Origin: Singulisphaera acidiphila DSM 18658
GTDB taxonomy: Bacteria > Planctomycetota > Planctomycetia > Isosphaerales > Isosphaeraceae
Direction of reading: 5' to 3'
Length of the DNA stretch: 64,000 bases
Assembly (NCBI RefSeq): GCF_000242455.2
Contig: NC_019892.1
Coordinates: 8,194,744 to 8,258,743, forward strand
Below, one piece after another: positions 9,257-16,900 of this stretch. The position numbers and the translations under genes were made by a program. The first letter of the stretch is position 1. Each line of letters starts with the position of its first letter. The notes under the pieces were generated by a model, which saw only the letters and a program-made list of their open reading frames with translations, ran no database searches and had not been told where the DNA came from.

Positions 9257-9618
9257 CCCTCGACGCATCAACACTCTACCATCGACAACTTTCCTCCGGG
9301 TGGAGTGCTCGCGGACGGAACGGCGTTCCTGCAAGAACGACCAGGACCGACCCGCAGCATTCCAGCCATCATCCATTATCAATAAAATTGATATTCAATA
9401 AAATCAAAATAATTAACAATACAACATAAATAAATAAACTAAATTTATTAAAAATTTATGAACAAATAATTAAAACATAAAATATATCACAATAAAATCT
9501 CTGTGCCCAAATCCAGATGGTCTTCGATTCGCCGTGATGGATTTCCACAGAGATAACCGCTCAGATCAATGCATCCTTTTAACGGAGTAAACGGCAAGGA
9601 CCAGAGGCAGCGAAGCGA
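9257..9618. other. intergenic region containing an AT-rich island
   Basis: About 360 bases between the Hint-domain gene and the converging MNIO operon. Most of it is filled by the AT-rich block described separately. The remainder has normal base composition and shows no open frame with a ribosome binding site, no tRNA and no terminator-like hairpin for the Hint gene. Confidence 0.6.
9377..9501. other. AT-rich island of about 125 bp
   Basis: Roughly nine in ten bases are A or T (hand count, about 14 G/C in 124), while the surrounding DNA is strongly GC-rich. It consists of irregular runs such as ATAAATAAATAAAC and AAATTTATTAAAAATTTATG, without a clear tandem period. It encodes nothing. It could be a remnant of foreign DNA, a matrix- or protein-bound site, or an easily melted region. 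Confidence 0.85.
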
Positions 9619-9636
9619 GTAGGATCACCATCCTAC
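9619..9636 (-). repeat. small hairpin over a stop codon
   Basis: A 7-bp perfect stem GTAGGAT with ATCCTAC and a 4-base loop, which contains the stop codon (9625-9627) of the last gene of the MNIO operon. It sits next to the larger hairpin at 9638-9676 and may form part of the same termination structure. Confidence 0.5.
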
Positions 9637-10173
9637 CCCACTCGAGTTCTGCGACAACTCCGCAGAACTCGAGTGGTGCGGAGTCCGGCGCCCAAGGGGG
9701 ATGGCAATCCGCCAAACCCCTTGGCCCGGCCATCGTACGGCCAGGACTAGCTGCCGAGGGTGCCTGAGGAGAGCGATCGCCAGAGAAGGCCCACGGCGTA
9801 CGACAAGTCCCGCCGAGCGCGAGACGTAGCGGAGGTCGACCGCCAAGGCATCGAGCCGCGCACGGTCCGAGAGCTTGCCCTGGCGATCAAGGACTCGAAC
9901 AAAGTTGCGACCATCTGCCAACGGTCCTCCACGGCGGGGCAGCGGTGCCTCGGCGGTATACAACGCAAAGCAGGGTTCAAACTCTTGTCCCAAGGCCTCG
10001 ACCAGGGAGGGCCACGCCCGCGCCACGGACCGGGCCCGCTTCCGCGCAAGTGCGAGTGCCGCCGCTCGGACATGCCCCGTGAGAAAGCCCTCGGGAGGCC
10101 CGGACAGGCCGGTCAGGGCTCGAACAAGCTCGGCCTGTTGGGTCGCCAGCAGCTCTCGTGGGTCAAGCGACAC
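9625..10173 (-). CDS. partner protein of the DUF692/MNIO oxidase (MbnC/BufC-like position)
   Basis: 182 residues, third gene of the operon, starting inside the MNIO gene (11-base overlap), so the two are almost surely translated together. The N-terminal half has LLATQQAELVRALTG followed by GPPEGF and a helical ALALARKRARSVARAWPSLVEALG stretch; the centre has DGRNFVRVLDRQGKLSDRARLDAL. Proteins in this position next to DUF692 enzymes are usually substrate-binding partners (MbnC- or DUF2063-like) that present the precursor peptide. I infer the same role from position and layout; the sequence match is only impressionistic. The tail after IPLGRRTPHH is read through a hairpin and may not be conserved. 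Confidence 0.65.
   Translation of the reverse strand: MSLDPRELLATQQAELVRALTGLSGPPEGFLTGHVRAAALALARKRARSVARAWPSLVEALGQEFEPCFALYTAEAPLPRRGGPLADGRNFVRVLDRQGKLSDRARLDALAVDLRYVSRSAGLVVRRGPSLAIALLRHPRQLVLAVRWPGQGVWRIAIPLGRRTPHHSSSAELSQNSSGVGW
9638..9676 (-). terminator. strong hairpin at the 3' end of the MNIO operon
   Basis: A perfect 16-bp inverted repeat: CCACTCGAGTTCTGCG (9638-9653) and its complement at 9661-9676, loop seven bases. It lies inside the last codons of the final operon gene, encoding the Ser/Glu/Asn-rich tail. No T-run follows closely, so it may be a terminator without a T tract, an RNA-stabilising end or a folded operon tail. Confidence 0.6.
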
Positions 10174-11008
10174 CTTGCTTCCTCCGGTTATCCCCCCGTA
10201 AGACGGCCGAGCGGATCGTGTTCAGCTCCGAAGCGACCTCCACATCGGACGGGAACCGGTCATCACGCTCGAGGAGGACGCCGGGCAGGGCCGCTCGGGA
10301 CGCCAGTTCTTCGAGGAGGTCGAGGACAGGGGGAGCGATGGGGTGGGCGTGCGTGTCGTGGTAAAGACCCTCGTGCTCAACGCCGCCGGCAACGTGGACG
10401 TACGCGACCCGATCGAGGGGGAGGCGATCCAGGTACGCAAGTGGATCCCAGCCGTGGTTTCGCGCGTTAGCGTGAACATTGGCGACATCGAGCAGGAGCA
10501 AGGCACCAGTACGGTCCAGCACCTCGGCGAGAAACGTTGCCTCATCCATTTCGGCGTGGGGCCACTCCAGCAATGCCGCCACGTTCTCCAGGGCGAGAGG
10601 GACCGGCAACGCATCCTGGGCCACACGCACGTTCGCGACGAACAGATCCAGCATTGCGCGCGTGCGGGGGAGAGGGAGGAGATGCCCCGCCTCGACCCCG
10701 CCAGCGCGAACGAACGCGATATGCTCGCTGACCAGGGGGGCTCCGAGCCGCGTCGCCAGTCGTCCGAGCGCCTCCAACCGCGTGCGGTCGAGCGGTTCAG
10801 CGCCACCGAGTGAAAGCGAAACGCCATGCGGGACGACGATGACGTCTCGATCGCGGAGCCGCTCAATCGGAGCCGGGAGCGAGCCCTGGGCGTCGAGGTC
10901 TTCGGCAAGGACCTCGACAAACTGCAAGTCGCGATGGCGCTCGATCATCAACGCAAGTTCAGGGCGCCAGCCGAGACCAAGACCGAGCGGTGCGATCCCG
11001 TTGCCCAT
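10163..11008 (-). CDS. DUF692 family multinuclear non-heme iron oxidase (MNIO)
   Basis: 281 residues, the usual length for DUF692, a TIM-barrel family (MbnB, TglH, BufB and others) that uses two or three irons and oxygen to remodel peptide residues, usually cysteines. The metal-binding positions are readable: His61 (VPHGVSLS), His96 (SEHIAF), Glu141 (LALENV), Asp174 (LLLDVANVHANARNHG), His205 (YVHVAGG), Asp218 and His220 (YHDTHAH), Glu247 (LLERDD). Its ATG shares bases with the TGA of the upstream membrane-protein gene (TGATG), and it overlaps the downstream partner gene, so the three make one transcript. The likely substrate is the Gly/Cys-rich tail of the upstream protein, which is inference. 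It acts in the cytoplasm. Confidence 0.92.
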   Translation of the reverse strand: MGNGIAPLGLGLGWRPELALMIERHRDLQFVEVLAEDLDAQGSLPAPIERLRDRDVIVVPHGVSLSLGGAEPLDRTRLEALGRLATRLGAPLVSEHIAFVRAGGVEAGHLLPLPRTRAMLDLFVANVRVAQDALPVPLALENVAALLEWPHAEMDEATFLAEVLDRTGALLLLDVANVHANARNHGWDPLAYLDRLPLDRVAYVHVAGGVEHEGLYHDTHAHPIAPPVLDLLEELASRAALPGVLLERDDRFPSDVEVASELNTIRSAVLRGDNRRKQGVA

Positions 11009-11892
11009 CAGTCACCGCCCCCGCATCCACCACATCCGCTCCCGCCACCTCCTCCACCAGTCGTGTCGCCCCCATCGGCATTGTCCCCGCCGACGCTTGG
11101 TGGGGGTGCCAGGGCAGCCCGCAAGTCATTCAGCGGCCCACCCACCAGGACCCCCGTCCCAAACAGGGCCACGGCCATTGCCAGGTCATGGCCCACCAGA
11201 TCGGCCGCCCTCCGCGAGCCGGTCAACTGCAGCGCACCGTTCTGACGGCGGAGGTGTTTCAGCACATGGTCGCCCCATCGCGACCGGTGTGGCCGCCCGC
11301 ATACAAAGCCGATCTCGATCCGCATTGTGACCAGGCAAAGGAAGAGCAAGAAGGTGATGGGCTTGTCACGCGAAAGGCCGACCTTGATTTTGGCCAGACC
11401 GAGAAGCAGCACCGCAAGAATCGGTAAGGTCCGCCACAAAGGGGCACCCCACACCGGCTCGTGATTCATGAGCAGGCCGAGCATGTCCAGGCGATTTCGA
11501 ATCGCCTCGAGCGCCGGCTTCGCAGCCTGTCGGGCCGTCACGATCGTCCGCCCAAACTCCTTGGCGGCGGGATCCGGGGCGACGGCTCGCTCAAGTGGGT
11601 GGAGCCCGTGCGGCATGGTCATGGTGCTTTTCGCGTGGATCGTCCTCCCGGCGGGGTTGACCGTGACCGCCCCACGCTGGACCAGGCTCGCGAGTGCAGC
11701 ATCAGCGGCCGACTCTTCGCCTCCCGTCAGATAGGCGACCTCGTACGGATCGAGGTTCAAATTTTCGAGGTCCTGCCCCTCAGAAGGAGAACGAGACAAC
11801 CACCGAAGCGTCATCGTCATGGCGACGGCCCCGGCCAGCAGGAAAAGATACAGGAGGAGGAATTGGGGCCCCGGCATGTTGAGCAAATTCAT
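11008..11892 (-). CDS. TIGR04222-like membrane protein with Gly/Cys-rich C-terminal tail
   Basis: 294 residues. A first membrane segment (about 9-29) is followed by a family-like phrase LDPYEVAYLTGGEESAADAA and ASLVQRGAV (about 47-76), which fits the TIGR04222 type of membrane protein. Two more hydrophobic stretches lie at about 153-170 and 178-196. A further one is weak near 236-252. The last 25 residues are almost only Gly, Asp and Thr, ending GGGGSGCGGCGGGD with two Cys spaced CGGC. Starts at ATG with GGAGG seven bases upstream. Because the MNIO gene follows with a shared stop/start, the tail is probably the oxidase substrate, making this a membrane-attached modified peptide; that is inference. 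Confidence 0.8.
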   Translation of the reverse strand: MNLLNMPGPQFLLLYLFLLAGAVAMTMTLRWLSRSPSEGQDLENLNLDPYEVAYLTGGEESAADAALASLVQRGAVTVNPAGRTIHAKSTMTMPHGLHPLERAVAPDPAAKEFGRTIVTARQAAKPALEAIRNRLDMLGLLMNHEPVWGAPLWRTLPILAVLLLGLAKIKVGLSRDKPITFLLFLCLVTMRIEIGFVCGRPHRSRWGDHVLKHLRRQNGALQLTGSRRAADLVGHDLAMAVALFGTGVLVGGPLNDLRAALAPPPSVGGDNADGGDTTGGGGGGSGCGGCGGGD

Positions 11893-12134
11893 CGGGAACC
11901 CTCCACAGGCCGGGCGTTCACTTCGTCGGATTCTCCATCAGTCCATCCGATCAGTTGATGAGGACGCACTTCAGAATGAAACTCGACATGTAAAAATAAT
12001 TCAACTCGGAGAATCGACCGAGAAATCCCGCTCCCAGGAAAATTCGTCTTGGGGCAAGGGACTTTTCCCAACCTCGACAGGCCGACTCCGACATCTCGCC
12101 GGAGCCGGAGTGGAGGAGTCGTGCGACCGCCAGG

Positions 12135-13832
12135 TCAAACTTCGTGCGCTTCCGTCGAGATCGCGTGGTTGAACCCTTCGATCTCGAGGGAAGGGACGCG
12201 CAAGGCGATATGCCGGACCCACGCCGGGTCGGGGTTGGGAAAATCGCGCCGGGTGTGGACACCGCGTGACTCTTCACGCATGCTCGCGGCAGCAATCATC
12301 AAACGCGCCACCATCAGCATATTCTGCATGGTCCAGCCGGCGGGGTCGGTGAAAGCGTGACCGAGGACGTACCTCCGCCAGAACTCGACCTGTTCGGCGG
12401 CTTCGGCCAGACCGGGACCGTCGCGTGTGATGCCGACGGCCCGCCACATCAGTGAGCGCAACGAGTCGCGGATGTCGGCGAGATCGAGGGTTTCGTGGCC
12501 CCCCTCAACCGGAGCGCCGGCGATGGGGGGGACTTCGAGGCGGGCCGGGCCTTCGTCCTCGAGCATCCGCACGATATCCTCGGCAGCGCGTGCGCCGTGG
12601 ACGAGTCCCTCGAGCAGGCTGTTGGAGGCCAGGCGGTTGGCCCCGTGAAGGCCGGAGCTCGTGACTTCTCCGGCAGCCCAAAGGCCGGGGAGTGTGGTCC
12701 GGCCGTCGTCGTCGATCGTCACGCCACCGATCATGTAGTGGGCGCCGGGACGAACGGGGATCGGATCGCGGGTCATGTCCAGGTCGAAGCCGCGACAGAG
12801 CCGGTCGATCCCTGGGAACCGGCGGCGGATGTATACGGCATCAAGGTGCGACAGGTCGAGATAGACGCTCGGGTGGCGGGTCTTCGCCATCTGTTCGGTG
12901 ATCGCTCGAGAGACATCGTCGCGCGGGGCGAGTTCGGCGAGCGGGTGATACTCGGGCATGAACCGATAGCCGTTTCGATCGCGGAGGTAGGCCCCCTCCC
13001 CTCGGAGCGCCTCGGTCAGAAGGTGGCGCGCCGATCCGGCGATGTAGAGCACGGTCGGGTGGAACTGCATGAATTCCATGTCGCGAAGCTCGGCCCCCGC
13101 GCGGTAGGCCAGCGCATGGCCGTCGGCCGTCGCAATCGCGGGGTTGGTCGTCTCGCGATAGAGTTGGCCGGCTCCCCCCGTCGCGAGCATCACCGCCCGG
13201 GCCCAGACCAAGGCGGGACCGCGCCTGCGATCCCAGACCAGGGCCCCTCGGCACCGCCCCTCGTGCGTGAGCAGGTCGATCGTGAAGCTGTTCTGCCAGA
13301 TCCGTGTGTTGGGCCGGGCGCTCGCCTTGAGGATGACGGCCCGCATCACCTCCATGCCGGTCGCGTCCCCCAGCGCATGAACAATTCGAGGGTGCGAGTG
13401 CCCCCCTTCGCGGGTGAGCGCCACCTGGCCGTCGACCTCATCGAAGTGGGTTCCCCACTCGATCAGCTCCGCGATTCGCCGTGGCGCTTCGCGGACGACC
13501 ATCGCGACAACCTCGGGATCGCAAAGGCCCTTGCCGGCGGCAAGCGTGTCGGCGATGTGGTCCTCGAAGTGGTCTTCAGGGTCGAGCACCCCCGCGATGC
13601 CGCCTTGGGCGTAGGTACTATTGCTCTCACGCACCTCATCCTTGGTGACGACGAGGACCCGGTGAGGCTCGTCGATACCGAGCGCGGTGCGCATCCCGGC
13701 AACGCCTCCGCCGATGATCAGGACATCCGCAAAGTGGTGAGGCAGCTCCCTCGGGTCGAAACCGACGAGGTAGCGACGGGGCAGATCGAGCGGGGCGGAC
13801 ATTGGCGTCTCACGCGTAAGTGTCGTTGCCAT
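12135..13832 (-). CDS. nadB: L-aspartate oxidase
   Basis: 565 residues. Oxidises L-aspartate to iminoaspartate with FAD, first step of de novo NAD synthesis with NadA. The FAD-binding loop is VLIIGGGVAGMRTALG near residue 40; STYAQGGIAGVL and the active-site-region phrase REGGHSHPRIVHALGDATG (about 150-168) are family hallmarks, as is the C-terminal helical domain with RSLMWRAVGITRDGPGL. The match to succinate dehydrogenase flavoproteins is distant; the length and the SHPRIVHA motif fit NadB. The true start could be the second Met at 13802. It follows the giant repeat gene by only 71 bases on the same strand. nadA and nadC are not in the window. Confidence 0.93.
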   Translation of the reverse strand: MATTLTRETPMSAPLDLPRRYLVGFDPRELPHHFADVLIIGGGVAGMRTALGIDEPHRVLVVTKDEVRESNSTYAQGGIAGVLDPEDHFEDHIADTLAAGKGLCDPEVVAMVVREAPRRIAELIEWGTHFDEVDGQVALTREGGHSHPRIVHALGDATGMEVMRAVILKASARPNTRIWQNSFTIDLLTHEGRCRGALVWDRRRGPALVWARAVMLATGGAGQLYRETTNPAIATADGHALAYRAGAELRDMEFMQFHPTVLYIAGSARHLLTEALRGEGAYLRDRNGYRFMPEYHPLAELAPRDDVSRAITEQMAKTRHPSVYLDLSHLDAVYIRRRFPGIDRLCRGFDLDMTRDPIPVRPGAHYMIGGVTIDDDGRTTLPGLWAAGEVTSSGLHGANRLASNSLLEGLVHGARAAEDIVRMLEDEGPARLEVPPIAGAPVEGGHETLDLADIRDSLRSLMWRAVGITRDGPGLAEAAEQVEFWRRYVLGHAFTDPAGWTMQNMLMVARLMIAAASMREESRGVHTRRDFPNPDPAWVRHIALRVPSLEIEGFNHAISTEAHEV

Positions 13833-13903
13833 TGGACCGATGGGCAGGAGAAGTTGAGCCCCCCCCTGCCCATCGAACCATGATATTTCGGCCCGATGAG
13901 GCG

Positions 13904-16900
13904 TTAGTCGGTGCCGGGGCCCGAAGCCGTAGGCCGGTGCGTCTTCGATCGCGAGAGACTGCTCTTAAACGCTTCGAAGCCAGGTCGCAGCTCGCGGGGA
14001 ACCTCGAAGCGGGCCCCTTGAATGTTGTCGCGAATGTCGTCCTGGGCCACGCTCCCGCGAGCGCGCTCCGTCCTGTTGCCAAGGCGTGCGTTCGGGTTCA
14101 GGTCGGAGAGCGTCCGGTTCGGGTCGAGCGTCCGGTCGACACCCGGCTTGACCTGGATCTCACGGCCAGGTCCGGCGGGAGCAGCCTTATCCGGCTTCTT
14201 GAACTTCTTCACGAACTGTTCCATCTCGTCGCGGGACATCCCGGTCGCTTGCTCAAGTTCGGGCGTGACCTGATTTCGCTTGAGGAGATCCTCGAGCTTG
14301 TTGAGCACAAGATCGGTTTGCGGCACGTCAGGCGCGACCGTCTCGGCCGCGTTTGCGGGGGGCGTTTCCGACCGAGGAGGAAGTTCGCCCTTATCCTCGG
14401 TCGAGGGAGGCATTGGCGCACCAGCTTCACCGGGTGCCGCTCGTCCCCCCCCTGACGGGTTGTTTCCGCTCCCCGTGCCGCCCCTCTGCCCTTTCAGTTG
14501 ATCCTGAGAATCCCCTTCGCCACCTTCCTGGCTCGGCTCCCCGGAAGGCTGCCCTGCAGATCCCCTCTTCTGGCCCTGCCCCGATGTTCCCTGAGCCGGC
14601 GAGTTCCCAGCCTTTTCGCCGCTGCGTTCCGGTGGCTGCGATGAAGCGGCGTCAGGATGTGCCGGATCGCCTGATGATTTCCCATCCCCCGGACGTTGGA
14701 CGGCGTTTGAATTTGAATTCGTCTCGGTTTTTTGAGTTCCAGAACTCATCGAACCCCGCTGATCAGCGTTCTGCCCTGCCTTCCCTTGAGGGTTCGACTG
14801 GGGACCATTCTGACTCTGTGAATCACCGGGCCGTGGCTGGCCGCCCGACGGCGGCGGGTTGCCAGGGGAGGAACCCGATCCCGGCTGAGTCCCAGGCTTA
14901 CCGCTCGACGAGGGCTGCCCAGGCGATGAACTCGAATTCGGCTGTGAGCCTGGCTGGCCTCCCGTCGGTGTGGAGCCGGAACCCGGCTTCGATCCTTGCT
15001 GACCGCCCGACGAGGGTTCGTTACCAGGCGAGGAGCCGGTTCCCGGCTTCGATCCTTGCTGACCGCCCGACGAGGGTTCGTTACCAGGCGAGGAGCCGGA
15101 TCCCGGCTTCGATCCTTTCTGACCGCCTGACGAGGGTTCGCTACCAGGCGAGGAGCCGGATCCCGGCTTCGATCCTTGCTGACCGCCCGACGAGGATTCG
15201 TTGCCGGATGACGAGTCCTGCTTGGGTTGCGGTCCCGACTGACTGTCCTGTGAACCACTCGGCGAGGACTGGCCATCAGAAGAGCTCGGAGCAGAGGACT
15301 GAGTCTGAGGCGGCGTAGGCGGCATCGACGGAGGCTCTTGCGACTCGGGCTGCTGCTGGGGAGAAGCTGGCTCCTCTTCAGGCCTCTGCGGCTTAGTTTC
15401 GGCCTTCTTCTTCTCCTGCTCCTTCTTCGGAATCTCGTATTTCGGCCCCTTGTCCTCGGGCTTCTTGGCCTGATCGTCCTTGGTCGCAGCCTTCTCCTGA
15501 ACCTTCTTGGTCGCAGTCTTCTCTTGGGCCTTCTTCGTCGATTCGGGCTGCGGACGATTCTTGGTTTGGTCAGCCTTCTTGGTCGTTGCCGTGGCCTTCT
15601 CGGCCGCATCTTTTTTCTGCGTTTTGGATTGCCCGTCCTTGGATGTTGGCGATTCCGAGTTTCGACCGGTCGCAGCCTTCTGCTGATCCATCGCGTTGGA
15701 TGGGCTTGTGCTCTCTTGCTGGTCCGGCGGAGCTAACGGATCCGCCTGGCGGCCGGGACGATCCTTCCCATCCGGTTCGGTCTGCGGACGTGCATTCCGA
15801 TTATCGGTGTGGGCCTTTTCGACCGCTCGCTCAGCTTGAGTTTTCTCTACAGGTGATCCGCCCTTCTTCTGAGGCTCACCCCCTCGTGCGTCGGGTCGCC
15901 CTGTTTCGTTGCGGTCTTCGGGACGCTGGGTGCCCTCTGGCTTCTGCTGCATATCACCAGTTTGGTTCGGTGCACCAGGCTTCTGCTGCATATCACCGGT
16001 TTGGTTCGGTGCACCGGGCTTCTGCTGTGCATCACCGGTTTGGTTCGGAGCACCAGGCTTCTGCTGCATATCACCAGCTTGATTCGGAGCACCGGGCTTC
16101 TGCCGTGCATCGCCAGCTTGATTCGGAGCACCAGGCTTCTGCTGCGCGTCACCAGCTGGGTTCGGAGCACCAGGCTTCTGCTGCACGTCACCAGCTGGGT
16201 TCGGAGCACCAGGCTTCTGCTGTGCGTCACCAGCTGGGTTCGGAGCACCAGGCTTCTGCTGCGCGTCACCGGCTTGGTTGGGCGCACCAGGCTTCTGCTG
16301 CATATCACCGGTTTGGTTCGGTGCACCGGGCTTCTGCTGCGCGTCACCAGCTTGGTTGGGCGCACCAGGCTTCTGCTGCGCGTCACCAGCTTGGTTCGGT
16401 GCACCAGGCTTCTGCTGCGCGTCACCGGCTTGGTTCGGAGCACCAGGCTTCTGCTGTGCATCACCGGTTTGGTTCGGAGCACCAGGCTTCTGCTGCGCGT
16501 CACCAGCTTGGTTCGGTGCACCAGGCTTCTGCTGCGCGTCACCGGCTTGGTTCGGAGCACCAGGCTTCTGCTGTGCATCACCGGTTTGGTTCGGTGCACC
16601 AGGCTTCTGCTGCATATCACCAGTTTGGTTCGGAGCACCAGGCTTCTGCTGCGCGTCACCGGCTTGGTTCGGAGCACCAGGCTTCTGCTGTGCATCGCCA
16701 GCTTGGCTCGGAGCACCAGGCTTCTGCCGTGCGTCACCGGCTTGATTCGGTGAACCAGGCTTCTGCTGTGCATCGCCAGCTTGGCTCGGAGCACCAGGCT
16801 TCTGCTGTGCGTCACCGGCTTGATTCGGTGAACCAGGCTTCTGCTGTGCGTCACCAGCTTGGTTCGGAGCACCAGGCTTCTGCTGTGCGTCACCAGCTGG

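Noticed and set aside
9377..9501. AT-rich island as replication origin
   Set aside because: No dnaA, dnaN or other usual origin neighbours and no clear DnaA box cluster; only a weak match to TTATCCACA occurs nearby.
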